DNA of 49,683 nucleotides from an uncultured Sphingomonadales bacterium (GTDB lineage Bacteria > Pseudomonadota > Alphaproteobacteria > Sphingomonadales > Sphingomonadaceae): positions 1-49,683 of the forward strand of contig CAINGT010000139.1 of NCBI GenBank assembly GCA_903848655.1. The letters are read 5' to 3'. The number at the start of each line of letters is the position of its first letter. Position 1 is the first letter of the stretch. Under the pieces are notes generated by a model. That model did not search any database, was not told the origin of the DNA, and saw nothing but the letters and a program-made list of their open reading frames with translations. This document shows positions 27,413-36,911 of the stretch, in pieces. Made by a program: the position numbers and the translations under genes.

Positions 27413-28080
27413 TGGCTGATCGTCATCCCGCCCCCGATACCCCGGAACTGCGTGCGCGCTGGGGCCAGTTCGACTGGTCTGCCGACAATGCGGTCTTGGC
27501 CAAAGCGATCATCGCGCGCTATCCCGCCGGGCGGCAGCGCAGCGCGGTGATGCCGCTGCTCGATCTGGCGCAGCGTCAGGTCGGCGCGGCAGAGCAGACG
27601 CAAGGCTGGTTGCCGCTGCCGGTGATCGAATTCGTCGCGCGCACGCTTGCCATGCCGGTGATCCGCGTGCTCGAAGTCGCGACATTCTACACGATGTACA
27701 ATATTGCCCCGGTCGGGCGGTTTCACGTGCAAGTCTGCGGCACGACGCCGTGCCAATTGCGCGGATCGGATGATATTATGGCGGCGTGCAAGGCGCGCGG
27801 GCTGCATGTGGGCCACACCACCGGCGATGGCCTGTTCACGCTGACCGAAGTCGAATGCATGGGAAATTGCGCGTCGGCACCGATGGTGCAGATCAACGAT
27901 GACAATTACGAAGATCTGAGCGCGGAATCGATCACCCACATCCTCGATGAACTCGCCGCCGGGCGGCAGCCCAAGACCGGCAGCCAGGCACCGGGGCGGC
28001 ACACTGTCGAACCGCTTGGCGGGCCGACCACGCTGCGGGCGATGGTGAGCGAAAACCACGATTACCGGGGGGAGTGGTAG
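27412..28080 (+). CDS. nuoE: NADH-quinone oxidoreductase subunit E
   Basis: A 222-residue 24-kDa-type subunit of the NADH module carrying the 2Fe-2S cluster N1a. Ligands are in CGTTPCQLRG and VECMGNCASAPMVQINDD. The typical EVATFYTMYNIAPVG block is present. The C-terminal 35 residues are a Gly/Pro-rich extension. The ATG uses the last base of the stop of the coiled-coil gene. Confidence 0.97.
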   Translation: MADRHPAPDTPELRARWGQFDWSADNAVLAKAIIARYPAGRQRSAVMPLLDLAQRQVGAAEQTQGWLPLPVIEFVARTLAMPVIRVLEVATFYTMYNIAPVGRFHVQVCGTTPCQLRGSDDIMAACKARGLHVGHTTGDGLFTLTEVECMGNCASAPMVQINDDNYEDLSAESITHILDELAAGRQPKTGSQAPGRHTVEPLGGPTTLRAMVSENHDYRGEW

Positions 28081-28083
28081 GCC

Positions 28084-29370
28084 ATGACCCTTGCCGACAA
28101 AGACCGCATTTTCACCAATCTCTACGGCTATCAGCGGTGGAACTTGCCCGCCGCACGGCTGCGCGGCGATTGGGACAATACCAAAGCGCTGCTCGAACGC
28201 GGGCGCGATGCGATCATTCAGGAAGTCAAGGATTCGGGGCTGCGCGGGCGCGGCGGCGCGGGGTTTCCGACCGGGCTGAAGTGGAGCTTCATGCCCAAAG
28301 AAGCGCGCGATGGCCGCCCCAGCTTCCTTGTCATCAATGCCGATGAATCCGAACCGGGCAGTTGCAAGGACCGCGAAATCATCCGCCACGATCCGCACAA
28401 GCTGATCGAAGGCGCGCTCGTCGCCGGGTTCGCGATGGGCGCGCGCGCGGCCTATATCTACATTCGCGGCGAATATATCCGCGAAGCCGAAACGCTGTTT
28501 GCCGCCGTGCAGGAAGCCTATGACGCCGGGCTGATCGGGCGCAATGCCTGCCGTTCGGGCTATGATTTCGATGTCTTTGTCCATCGCGGCGCGGGGGCCT
28601 ATATCTGCGGTGAAGAAACCGCGATGATCGAAAGCCTTGAGGGCAAGAAAGGCCAGCCCCGGCTCAAACCGCCGTTTCCGGCGGGCGCGGGGCTCTATGG
28701 TTGCCCGACCACGGTCAACAATGTCGAATCGATTGCGGTCGCGCCGACCATCTTGCGGCGCGGGGCGGCGTGGTTTTCATCATTCGGGCGCGACAACAAC
28801 AAAGGGACCAAGCTTTTCCAGATCAGCGGGCACGTCAATACGCCCTGCGTGGTCGAAGAAGCGATGGGCATTCCGTTCAGCGAGCTGATCGACAAACATT
28901 GCGGCGGCATTCGCGGCGGGCGCGACAATCTGCTCGCGGTTATTCCCGGCGGATCATCGGTGCCATTGGTCCCGGCGGACCAGATCTGGGATGCGCCGAT
29001 GGATTTTGACGGGCTGCGCGCCTTGGAATCGGGGCTGGGCACCGCCGCCGTGATCGTGATGGACAAATCGACCGACATCGTGCGCGCGATTGCCCGCCTG
29101 TCCTATTTCTACAAACACGAAAGCTGCGGCCAGTGCACCCCCTGCCGCGAAGGCACCGGCTGGATGTGGCGCGTGATGGAACGCCTGCGCACCGGCGATG
29201 CCGCGCTCGAAGAAATCGACATGTTGCAGGCGGTGACCAAACAAGTCGAAGGCCACACCATCTGCGCGCTGGGTGACGCCGCCGCTTGGCCGATCCAGGG
29301 GCTTATCCGCCATTTCCGCCCTGAAATCGAACGGCGGATTGCGGACAATCAGCGGGAGGCGGCGGAGTGA
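28084..29370 (+). CDS. nuoF: NADH-quinone oxidoreductase subunit F
   Basis: A 428-residue 51-kDa subunit that binds NADH, FMN and 4Fe-4S cluster N3. The nucleotide site is [21 protein letters not shown], and the FMN region is [19 protein letters not shown]. Cluster ligands are [15 protein letters not shown] plus the distal Cys in [14 protein letters not shown]. It starts 3 bp after nuoE behind GGGGGGAG. The next nuo gene, nuoG, is 866 bp downstream because of inserted small genes. Confidence 0.97.
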   Translation: MTLADKDRIFTNLYGYQRWNLPAARLRGDWDNTKALLERGRDAIIQEVKDSGLRGRGGAGFPTGLKWSFMPKEARDGRPSFLVINADESEPGSCKDREIIRHDPHKLIEGALVAGFAMGARAAYIYIRGEYIREAETLFAAVQEAYDAGLIGRNACRSGYDFDVFVHRGAGAYICGEETAMIESLEGKKGQPRLKPPFPAGAGLYGCPTTVNNVESIAVAPTILRRGAAWFSSFGRDNNKGTKLFQISGHVNTPCVVEEAMGIPFSELIDKHCGGIRGGRDNLLAVIPGGSSVPLVPADQIWDAPMDFDGLRALESGLGTAAVIVMDKSTDIVRAIARLSYFYKHESCGQCTPCREGTGWMWRVMERLRTGDAALEEIDMLQAVTKQVEGHTICALGDAAAWPIQGLIRHFRPEIERRIADNQREAAE

Positions 29371-29410
29371 AACGAATGCTATTGTGCAGCGCCACGCGCA
29401 GGAGCCGGTC

Positions 29411-29635
29411 ATGACCGAAGGTCAGATGATTCTGGAAATCCTCAAGAAAATGCAGGGTGATCTTGCCTCGGTAAAGCGGGAAGTCACCTCGCACGCGGTG
29501 CGGTTGTCCGCGATCGAAGACCACATGCGCGGTATCATAACCTCGCAGTTCGGCGTGCAGGCCGATGTATCGGGCATTAGCGAGCGGCTTGATCGCATCG
29601 AACGCCGCCTCGAACTCACCGAGCACGAAAGCTGA
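29411..29635 (+). CDS. Small coiled-coil protein inside nuo operon (copy 2)
   Basis: A 74-residue paralogue of the 27185 protein: MILEILKKMQGDLASVK aligns with its N-terminal helix, RLSAIEDHMRG with its middle, and RLDRIERRLELTEHES with its C-terminus. No known catalytic motif. The ATG at 29411 follows GGAG at six bases. It sits 40 bp after nuoF and about 100 bp before the aspartic-protease-like gene. The duplication suggests that these genes arrived or spread as cassettes between operon cistrons. Confidence 0.8.
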   Translation: MTEGQMILEILKKMQGDLASVKREVTSHAVRLSAIEDHMRGIITSQFGVQADVSGISERLDRIERRLELTEHES

Positions 29636-29734
29636 GCGCCGTGACTATGCCAGCACTCACCAGGCGCCATAATGGTGCGCAGCCCGAAAGCGAGCGGCGG
29701 CTTGCCGACACACCGCGAAAGGCAGCGGCGTAAG

Positions 29735-30145
29735 ATGGGCATCGTCTATCAGCACATTCGCATCTTCAACGCCGCCCGGCCCGAGCTTGAAGAGATCGAT
29801 GCGCGGGCGCTGGTCGATTCCGGCGCGATTGATCTGTGCATCCCGAGGCGGGTCGCCAACCAGTTGAAGCTCGAAGCCATCGAGCAGCGCGAAGTGACGT
29901 ATGCCGATGGCCGCAAAGAGGCAGTCGATTACGTTGGCCCGGTAAAAATCGAATGCTTCGGCCGCCACGCATTTACCGGCGCGATGGTGATGGGCGATGT
30001 CGTGCTGCTGGGCGCAATTCCGATGGAATCGATGGACCTGCTGGTCGATCCGCGCCGCTTGCAAGTGATCCCCAACCCGGACCACCCGACCATGCCGGGC
30101 GCGCTGGCGATGGGTGTGCGGTATGGACGAGGCGAAGCAGGGTGA
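29735..30145 (+). CDS. Retropepsin-like clan AA aspartic protease
   Basis: A 136-residue, single-domain protein. The N-terminal MGIVYQHIRIFNA and the active-site motif ARALVDSGAIDLCIPRRVANQLKL match the bacterial clan AA (retropepsin-like) family, whose DSGA/DTGA Asp is catalytic in dimers. GDVVLLGAIPMESMDLLVDPRRLQVIPN matches the second half, with its flap-like glycine region. It lacks a signal peptide. An in-frame ATG at 29672 is less likely, because family members begin MGxVY. It lies between nuoF and nuoG. Whether it cleaves anything in complex I is unknown. Confidence 0.78.
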   Translation: MGIVYQHIRIFNAARPELEEIDARALVDSGAIDLCIPRRVANQLKLEAIEQREVTYADGRKEAVDYVGPVKIECFGRHAFTGAMVMGDVVLLGAIPMESMDLLVDPRRLQVIPNPDHPTMPGALAMGVRYGRGEAG

Positions 30146-30236
30146 AGTTCATGGCCCCCACCCCCAGTCCTCACACGGAATCAGGTTCAGGATCCGTGCT
30201 TTTCGACGCCAGCGGCAGCGATGGAGGTCATTGCTG

Positions 30237-32243
30237 ATGCCTAAACTCAAAGTAGACGGCATTGAACTCGAAGTTCCTGCCGGGGCCACTGTGCTTCAGG
30301 CGTGCGAGCTGGCGGGCAAGGAAATTCCGCGTTTTTGCTATCACGAGCGGCTGTCGATTGCGGGCAATTGCCGGATGTGTCTGGTCGAGGTCAAACCCGG
30401 CCCGCCCAAGCCGCAAGCCAGTTGCGCGCTTCCCGCCGCCGAAGGGCAGGAAATCCGCACCGACAGCGCGATGGTCAAAGCCGCGCGCGAAGGGGTGATG
30501 GAATTCCTGCTCATCAACCATCCGCTCGATTGCCCGATCTGCGATCAGGGTGGCGAATGCGATTTGCAGGATCAGTCGGTGGCCTATGGCCGGGGCGCGT
30601 CGCGTTATCGCGAAGCCAAGCGCGCGGTTACGCAAAAGACGATGGGCCCGCTGATAAAGACGGTGATGACGCGCTGCATCCATTGCACCCGGTGCGTGCG
30701 GTTCAGCGAAGAAGTGGCCGGGGTCGATGAAATCGGCGCGCTCTATCGGGGTGAGGCGATGCAGATCGCGACCTATCTCGAAGCCGCCGCCACTCACGAA
30801 CTGTCGGCCAATGTCATCGACTTGTGCCCGGTCGGCGCGCTCACCAGCCGCCCATATGCGTTCGAGGCGCGGCCGTGGGAATTGACCAAGACGCTCGGGA
30901 TCGACGTGTCCGATGCGATTGGCGCGAATATCCGGCTCGATTCGCGCGGGCGCGAAGTCTTGCGCATCCTGCCGCGCGTCAACGATGATGTGAACGAGGA
31001 ATGGCTGGCGGATCGCGCGCGCTATCTGGTTGACGGGCTGACGCGGCGGCGGCTCGACCGTCCGTGGCTGCGCGTCGATGGCACGTTGCAACCCGCGACG
31101 TGGGCCGAAGCTTTGGCCGCGCTGGGCGGGACCAACCCTGGCGCATCGCTCGGTGTGATCGCGGGCGATCTGGTCGATGCCGAAACGCTGTTCGCCGCCA
31201 AAGCACTCGCCCAGGCGCTCGGCTCGACGCTGCTCGAAGGGCGGCAGACCGGGCTGGCTTATGACACCACGAACCTTGCCGCGGTGGCGTTCAATTCGAC
31301 GCTGGCGGGGATCGAGACCGCCGATGCGATCCTGATCTATGGCAGCCATGTGCGCGATGAAGCGCCGCTGCTCAACCCCCGGTTGCGCAAGGCGGTCAAG
31401 CGCGGGGCCAAAGTCTATCTGATCGGCCCGTGGTGGGATCCGACATATCCCGCGCTGCATTTGGGCGATGATGCCGGTGTGATCCACGCGCTGCCCGATG
31501 CGGTGGTCAGCGTGTTTGCCCAAGCGGCACGCCCGGCAATCATTATCGGCGGCGGCGCGCTCGCCAAAGGCGGGCTTGCGGCCGGGCTGGGGTTTGCCGC
31601 CAAGTTCAATCTGGTGCGCGACGGGTGGAACGGGTTCAACGTGCTGCACTTTGCCGCCGCGCGGATGGCAGGGCTGATGCTCGGCTATGCGCAAGCGGGC
31701 GGGATTGCCGATATTGTCGCCGCCGCGCCGCGCGTGGTGATTTCGCTCGGGGCCGATGAAGTCGATTGGACGCGGTTTGCCGGTTCGCTGATCGTGCATA
31801 TCGGCCATCATGGTGACAAGGCCGCGCATCAGGCCGATGTCATCCTGCCCGCCGCCGCCTTCAGCGAAAAAGACGGCACATACGTCAATACCGAAGGCCG
31901 CGTGCAATATGCCGAAAAAGCAGTGTTCGCGCCGGGCGACGCGCGCGAAGACTGGACGATCCTGCGCGCGCTGGCTGATGCCTGGGGCGTGTCTATTGGG
32001 TTTGACAGCTTTGCCGAATTGCGTGCGGCGATGATCGCGGCGGTGCCCGCGCTCGGCGTAGAAGGGCTGGTCGATTATGGCCCGCTGCCCGCAGCGCCAG
32101 TGGGTGCGCGCGCGGGCGGCGTGATCGGCTATGCGGTCAAGGACCGCTATCTGACCAATGCGATCAGCCGCGCCAGCCCGACGCTGCAACGCTGTTCGGC
32201 GGAACTGATCCACGGTCAGGCTCCGGCGGAGGCGGCGGAATGA
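30237..32243 (+). CDS. nuoG: NADH-quinone oxidoreductase subunit G
   Basis: A 668-residue 75-kDa-type subunit carrying clusters N1b, N5 and N4. The 2Fe-2S ligands are Cys34, Cys45, Cys48 and Cys63. The N5 site with its His ligand is HPLDCPICDQGGECDLQ, and N4 is CIHCTRCVRFSEEV plus the Cys in LCPVGAL. The C-terminal molybdopterin-oxidoreductase-like domain is shortened, as is usual in alphaproteobacteria. I see no extra N7 cysteine set. The start at 30237 has GGAGG 11 bases upstream. The 91-bp leader after the protease gene contains a C-rich tract (30153-30170). Confidence 0.96.
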   Translation: MPKLKVDGIELEVPAGATVLQACELAGKEIPRFCYHERLSIAGNCRMCLVEVKPGPPKPQASCALPAAEGQEIRTDSAMVKAAREGVMEFLLINHPLDCPICDQGGECDLQDQSVAYGRGASRYREAKRAVTQKTMGPLIKTVMTRCIHCTRCVRFSEEVAGVDEIGALYRGEAMQIATYLEAAATHELSANVIDLCPVGALTSRPYAFEARPWELTKTLGIDVSDAIGANIRLDSRGREVLRILPRVNDDVNEEWLADRARYLVDGLTRRRLDRPWLRVDGTLQPATWAEALAALGGTNPGASLGVIAGDLVDAETLFAAKALAQALGSTLLEGRQTGLAYDTTNLAAVAFNSTLAGIETADAILIYGSHVRDEAPLLNPRLRKAVKRGAKVYLIGPWWDPTYPALHLGDDAGVIHALPDAVVSVFAQAARPAIIIGGGALAKGGLAAGLGFAAKFNLVRDGWNGFNVLHFAAARMAGLMLGYAQAGGIADIVAAAPRVVISLGADEVDWTRFAGSLIVHIGHHGDKAAHQADVILPAAAFSEKDGTYVNTEGRVQYAEKAVFAPGDAREDWTILRALADAWGVSIGFDSFAELRAAMIAAVPALGVEGLVDYGPLPAAPVGARAGGVIGYAVKDRYLTNAISRASPTLQRCSAELIHGQAPAEAAE

Positions 32244-33286
32244 TCCCGATCCTGCAATATACCGGGTTGCCGTTCGGCGGGGCATGGGTGCTCGCCACGG
32301 TGATCGAAATTCTGCTGATCATGCTGCCGGTGATGCTGGCGGTGGCGATTGTAATCTATGTGGATCGCAAGATCTGGGCGGCGATGGCGCTGCGGCGTGG
32401 GCCGAATGTGGTCGGCCCGTTTGGCGTGCTCCAGTCGTTTGCCGATGCGGTCAAAGTGTTTTTGCAGGAAACGATCATTCCGGCGGCGGCGAACAAGGCG
32501 CTGTTCCTGATCGCGCCGATCATCACGTTTACCGTCGCCATGCTCGCATGGGCGGTGATGCCGTTTGCCAAAGGCGTGGTGCTGGCCGATATCAATGTCG
32601 GGCTGCTGTATATTCTCGCGGTGTCATCGCTCGGGGTTTATGGCGTGGTCATCGCCGGGTGGGCGTCGAACTCCAAATACCCGTTCTTTTCGGCGATGCG
32701 CGCGGCGGCGCAGATGATTAGCTATGAAGTGTCGATCGGCTTCATCCTCGTTTGCGTGGTGCTGTGGGCGGGCAGCTTTAACGTCGGCGCGATTGTCGAG
32801 GCGCAACGCGGGTTCGGGTTTGGCGTCATCAACGGGTTCTGGTGCAGCCCGCTGCTGTTTCCGGTATGGGTGATGTTCCTGATTTCCTCGCTCGCCGAAA
32901 CGCAGCGCGCGCCGTTCGATCTGACCGAAGCGGAAAGCGAACTGGTCGCGGGCTATCAGACCGAATATTCGTCGATGGCCTTTGCGCTCTATTGGTTGGG
33001 CGAATATGCCAATGTGCTGCTGATGTGCGCGCTTAACGCCACGCTGTTCTGGGGCGGATATTTGCCGCCGCTGAATTTTCCGGTGTTCTATCTCGTGCCG
33101 GGGCTGATTTGGCTGATCGCGAAAATCCTGTTCGGCTTTTTCCTGTTCAGTTGGATCAAGGCAACGGTGCCACGCTATCGCTATGACCAGTTGATGCGGC
33201 TGGGGTGGAAGATTTTCCTGCCGCTGTCATTGGGGTTCGTGGTGGTGATAAGCGGCTATCTTATGGCGACGGGGCATTTTGCATGA
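32240..33286 (+). CDS. nuoH: NADH-quinone oxidoreductase subunit H
   Basis: A 348-residue membrane subunit with eight transmembrane helices, which links the quinone chamber to the proton pumps. Visible blocks are [37 protein letters not shown] and the acidic loop [31 protein letters not shown]. The start overlaps the nuoG stop (ATGA). Confidence 0.97.
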   Translation: MIPILQYTGLPFGGAWVLATVIEILLIMLPVMLAVAIVIYVDRKIWAAMALRRGPNVVGPFGVLQSFADAVKVFLQETIIPAAANKALFLIAPIITFTVAMLAWAVMPFAKGVVLADINVGLLYILAVSSLGVYGVVIAGWASNSKYPFFSAMRAAAQMISYEVSIGFILVCVVLWAGSFNVGAIVEAQRGFGFGVINGFWCSPLLFPVWVMFLISSLAETQRAPFDLTEAESELVAGYQTEYSSMAFALYWLGEYANVLLMCALNATLFWGGYLPPLNFPVFYLVPGLIWLIAKILFGFFLFSWIKATVPRYRYDQLMRLGWKIFLPLSLGFVVVISGYLMATGHFA

Positions 33287-33768
33287 GCGTGCGGCAACTC
33301 ATCAAAAGCTTTACGCTGTGGGAATTCATCCTCGCGCATTGGCTGACCTTGAAATATTTTTTCAAGCCCAAAGCGACGATCAATTACCCTTACGAAAAAA
33401 GCCCGATTTCCCCAAGGTTTCGCGGCGAACACGCGTTGCGCCGCTATCCCAATGGCGAAGAGCGCTGCATCGCGTGCAAATTGTGCGAAGCGGTGTGCCC
33501 GGCGCAAGCGATCACGATTGAGGCGGAGCCGCGCGCGGACGGCAGCCGCCGCACCACGCGCTATGACATCGATATGACCAAATGCATCTTCTGCGGGTTT
33601 TGCCAGGAGGCCTGCCCGGTCGATGCCGTGGTCGAAGGGCCGAATTTTGAATATGCCACCGAAACGCGCGAAGAATTGCTGTATGACAAAGCCAAATTGC
33701 TCGCCAATGGCGACAAGTGGGAGCGCGCGATTGCTGCCAACCTCGAAGCCGATGCGCCGTACCGCTAA
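33283..33768 (+). CDS. nuoI: NADH-quinone oxidoreductase subunit I
   Basis: A 161-residue ferredoxin-like subunit with two 4Fe-4S clusters (N6a and N6b): [16 protein letters not shown] and [36 protein letters not shown]. The N-terminal amphipathic helix ([27 protein letters not shown]) lies on the membrane. The ATG overlaps the nuoH stop. Confidence 0.97.
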   Translation: MSVRQLIKSFTLWEFILAHWLTLKYFFKPKATINYPYEKSPISPRFRGEHALRRYPNGEERCIACKLCEAVCPAQAITIEAEPRADGSRRTTRYDIDMTKCIFCGFCQEACPVDAVVEGPNFEYATETREELLYDKAKLLANGDKWERAIAANLEADAPYR

Positions 33769-33780
33769 GAGGACCGGGTC

Positions 33781-34398
33781 ATGATCGCCGCCTTTGCCTT
33801 TTATCTGTTTGCCGGTGTGATGATGACATCGGGGCTGTTGACGATTGTCGCGCGCAATCCGGTGCATTCGGTGCTGTGGCTGATCCTTGCGTTTTTCAAC
33901 GCCGCCGGGCTGATGGTTTTGACCGGGGCCGAATTCATCGCGATGCTTCTGGTGATCGTCTATGTCGGCGCGGTTGCGGTGCTGTTTTTGTTTGTGGTGA
34001 TGATGCTCGACATCGATTTTTCGGCGATGCGCGCGGGGTTTATCCGCAATGCGCCGCTCGGCGTGCTGCTCGCGCTGGTGCTGTTTGGGGAATTGTTTTT
34101 GGGGATCGTGGTGCACAGCGCGGGCAATCTGGCGCTGGGCCATGCCGCCAGTGCCAGCGTGACCCCGGCCACCGTGTCGAACACGGCCGCCATCGGTGCG
34201 CTGCTCTATACCCGCTATCTGTTTGAATTCGAAGCGGCGGGCATGATCCTGCTGGTGGCGATGATCGGCGCGATCATGCTGACGCACCGCGAACGCGGCG
34301 ACAAGCGCGGGCAAAACGCCGCGCACCAGATCGCGCGGCGGCCGCAAGATGCCACGGTCAATGTGCAGCCCGAAGTCGGCAAAGGGGTTTCGCTGTGA
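33781..34398 (+). CDS. nuoJ: NADH-quinone oxidoreductase subunit J
   Basis: A 205-residue membrane subunit with five transmembrane helices: NPVHSVLWLILAFFNAAGL, ADFIAM-like AEFIAMLLVIVYVGAVAVLFLFVVMMLDI, and a final helix EFEAAGMILLVAMIGAIMLTHRER. The last codons (Val-Ser-Leu-stop) are part of a 16-bp sequence repeated just before nuoK. The ancestral junction was probably a GTGA overlap. Confidence 0.95.
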   Translation: MIAAFAFYLFAGVMMTSGLLTIVARNPVHSVLWLILAFFNAAGLMVLTGAEFIAMLLVIVYVGAVAVLFLFVVMMLDIDFSAMRAGFIRNAPLGVLLALVLFGELFLGIVVHSAGNLALGHAASASVTPATVSNTAAIGALLYTRYLFEFEAAGMILLVAMIGAIMLTHRERGDKRGQNAAHQIARRPQDATVNVQPEVGKGVSL

Positions 34399-34584
34399 TG
34401 GCGGGTATGGCTGGACGGTGTAACACTCTTCCCCCCTCCCCTTCAGGGCGATCAGAGTCACGCGCCTCTGATCGCGGGACGGGGGTGGGGCTTCGCCTCA
34501 CGCTCTCACTTCGCCGCCAAGCCCCACCCCCAACCCCCTCCCCTGAAGGTGATGGGGCTTTGCACGGGGGGGTTTCGCTGTGAT
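34384..34584. repeat. Palindromic GC-rich element flanked by 16-bp direct repeats
   Basis: GGGGTTTCGCTGTGAT occurs at 34384-34399 (the end of nuoJ) and at 34569-34584 (the start of nuoK). The 169 bp between them are an imperfect palindrome: GGGGGTGGGGCTT (34481-34493) pairs with AAGCCCCACCCCC (34519-34531), and CCTTCAGGG (34440-34448) pairs with CCCTGAAGG (34541-34549). GATCAGAG and CTCTGATC form a smaller hairpin inside. The same sequence type lies at 5355-5561. It looks like a small non-coding mobile or REP-like element with a duplicated target. Confidence 0.8.
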
Positions 34585-34885
34585 CGGGATTGGGCACTAT
34601 GTGGCGGTCAGCGCGGTGATGTTCGTGCTGGGCGTGCTGGGCATCTTTCTGAACCGCAAGAACATTATCGTCATCCTGATGGCGATTGAGCTGATCCTGT
34701 TGGCGGTGAACCTCAATTTCGTGGCGTTTTCGGCTTATCTGCACGATCTGGTCGGGCAGATTTTCGCGATGTTCGTGCTGACCGTCGCGGCGGGCGAAGC
34801 CGCAATCGGGCTTGCCATTCTGGTGATCTATTTCCGGGGCCGGGGCACGATCGCGGTCGATGATGTCAACCGGATGAAGGGCTGA
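34580..34885 (+). CDS. nuoK: NADH-quinone oxidoreductase subunit K
   Basis: A 101-residue MrpC-like membrane subunit with three helices: [21 protein letters not shown], then [24 protein letters not shown] with the conserved intramembrane Glu, and ammunition-like [31 protein letters not shown]. The start is GTG at 34580, inside the second copy of the 16-bp repeat. The only upstream ribosome signal is the G-run at 34566-34572. Translational coupling to nuoJ appears to have been lost by the insertion. Confidence 0.95.
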   Translation: MIGIGHYVAVSAVMFVLGVLGIFLNRKNIIVILMAIELILLAVNLNFVAFSAYLHDLVGQIFAMFVLTVAAGEAAIGLAILVIYFRGRGTIAVDDVNRMKG

Positions 34886-34895
34886 ACCCAACCTC

Positions 34896-36911
34896 ATGTC
34901 TGCCATCGTCATCATCGTTTTCGCCCCGCTGATCGCGGCGATCATTGCCGGGCTCGGCAACAAGCGGCTCGGGCTGGTTCCCGCCAAGCTCATCACAACT
35001 GGCGCGCTGGTGCTGGCCTGCGGCCTGTCATGGGGCGTGTTCATCCCGTTTTGGGCGGGGCACGGCGTCACCAGCGAAACCGCGCTGCTGACATGGGTGG
35101 CATCGGGCGATCTGCGGTTCGATTGGAGCTTGCGCGTCGATACGCTGACTGCCGTGATGCTGGTGGTGGTCACCAGCGTATCGGCGCTCGTCCACGTCTA
35201 TTCGTGGGGCTATATGGACGAAGAGCCTGACCAGCCACGCTTTTTCGCCTATTTGTCGCTGTTTACATTTGCCATGCTGATGCTGGTGACGGCGGGCAAT
35301 CTGGTGCAGATGTTCTTTGGCTGGGAAGGCGTCGGGCTGGCGTCCTATCTGCTCATCGGGTTCTGGTTCCGCAAGCCGAGCGCGCGCGCGGCGGCGATCA
35401 AGGCGTTTGTCGTCAACCGGGTGGGCGATCTGGGCTTTATGCTGGGGATTTTCGGCGTCTTTCTGGTGTTTGGTACCGTGTCGATCCCGCAGATCCTGCA
35501 CGATGCGCCGGGCCTTGCCGGATCAACCATCGGCTTTCTGGGGCAGCGCTGGGATACTGCGACCGTGCTCTGCGTGTTGCTGTTCATTGGCGCGATGGGC
35601 AAATCGGCGCAATTGGGGCTGCACACGTGGCTGCCCGATGCGATGGAAGGCCCGACGCCGGTATCCGCGCTGATCCATGCTGCCACAATGGTCACCGCAG
35701 GCGTGTTCATGGTTTGCCGCCTGTCGCCGCTGTTTGAACAAAGCCCGGCGGCGCTGGCCTTCGTGACCGTGATTGGCGCGGCGACGTGTCTGTTTGCCGC
35801 CACGGTCGGCACCACGCAGACCGATATCAAGCGCGTGATCGCCTATTCGACGTGTTCGCAACTGGGCTATATGTTCTTTGCCGCAGGCGTCGGCGCCTAT
35901 GGCGCGGCGATGTTCCACTTGTTTACCCATGCCTTTTTCAAGGCACTGCTGTTTCTGGGCGCGGGCAGCGTGATCCACGCGATGCACCACGAGCAGGACA
36001 TGCGCCATTACGGCGGGCTGGCGCGCAAGATCCCTTGGACATTTGCGGCGATGCTGGCGGGAACGCTGGCGATTACCGGGGTCGGGATCGATGACGTGTT
36101 CGGGTTTGCCGGGTTCTATTCCAAAGATGCCATTCTTGAAGCGGCTTATGCGCGCGGCACCGGGGTTGGCCAGTTTGCCTTTGCCATCGGCATCTTTGCC
36201 GCGTTGCTCACCAGCTTTTACAGTTGGCGGCTGATATACCTGACCTTTTCGGGGAAACCGCGCTGGGACGGGTCAGACCATATCCGCCATGCGGTGCATC
36301 ACGATCATGCGCAGGACGATCATGGCCACGATCACGCGCACGACGGGACTTTGGGCTATCACCCGCACGAAAGTCCGCTGTCGATGCTGGTGCCGCTCGC
36401 GGTTCTGGCGAGCGGCGCGGTGCTGGCCGGTTTCGTGTTCGCCCCGGCGTTTTTGAGCGAAGGCGCAGGCGTGTTCTGGAATGGCGCGCTGGTGTTCGAT
36501 GAAAGCCTGCTCCACGCGATGCACCACGTGCCGGAATGGGTAAAGCTGGCCCCGGCGGGCGTGATGCTGACCGGATTGGCCATCGCGACGTATGCCTATG
36601 TGTTCAACCCCGCCTTTCCCGGTGCCGTCGTCGCGCGGATCGGGCCGCTCTACCGCTTTTTGCTCAACAAATGGTATTTTGATGAGCTTTATGCCGCTCT
36701 GTTCGTCCGCCCGGCGTTCGCGCTGGGCCGGGTGCTGTGGCAATGGGGCGATATCGGGCTGATCGACCGGTTCGGCCCGAATGGCGCGGCGTGGGTGGTG
36801 GCGCGCGCCAGCCGGGGCGCGGTGCGGTTTCAGTCCGGATACCTTTACAGCTATGCTCTGGTCATGCTCGTCGGGCTGGTTGGCGCGATCAGTTGGGTGA
36901 TTGCACGATGA
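34896..36911 (+). CDS. nuoL: NADH-quinone oxidoreductase subunit L
   Basis: A 671-residue antiporter-like proton-pumping subunit with about 16 membrane helices, including the long lateral helix at the C-terminus. Visible blocks are [78 protein letters not shown] and [20 protein letters not shown] histidine-rich loop with more than ten His lies at residues 462-490 (36279-36367). The start is 10 bp after nuoK. Confidence 0.97.
   Translation: MSAIVIIVFAPLIAAIIAGLGNKRLGLVPAKLITTGALVLACGLSWGVFIPFWAGHGVTSETALLTWVASGDLRFDWSLRVDTLTAVMLVVVTSVSALVHVYSWGYMDEEPDQPRFFAYLSLFTFAMLMLVTAGNLVQMFFGWEGVGLASYLLIGFWFRKPSARAAAIKAFVVNRVGDLGFMLGIFGVFLVFGTVSIPQILHDAPGLAGSTIGFLGQRWDTATVLCVLLFIGAMGKSAQLGLHTWLPDAMEGPTPVSALIHAATMVTAGVFMVCRLSPLFEQSPAALAFVTVIGAATCLFAATVGTTQTDIKRVIAYSTCSQLGYMFFAAGVGAYGAAMFHLFTHAFFKALLFLGAGSVIHAMHHEQDMRHYGGLARKIPWTFAAMLAGTLAITGVGIDDVFGFAGFYSKDAILEAAYARGTGVGQFAFAIGIFAALLTSFYSWRLIYLTFSGKPRWDGSDHIRHAVHHDHAQDDHGHDHAHDGTLGYHPHESPLSMLVPLAVLASGAVLAGFVFAPAFLSEGAGVFWNGALVFDESLLHAMHHVPEWVKLAPAGVMLTGLAIATYAYVFNPAFPGAVVARIGPLYRFLLNKWYFDELYAALFVRPAFALGRVLWQWGDIGLIDRFGPNGAAWVVARASRGAVRFQSGYLYSYALVMLVGLVGAISWVIAR

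Noticed and set aside
30146..30236. Possible third full copy of the GC-rich element before nuoG
   Set aside because: Only a C-rich tract (30153-30170) matches. The hairpin core and inverted partner are missing, so at most it is a remnant.
34395..34583. 62-codon open frame inside the nuoJ-nuoK element
   Set aside because: It lies wholly within the palindromic repeat, is Pro/Arg/Ser-rich and shares its last residues with nuoJ only through the direct repeat.
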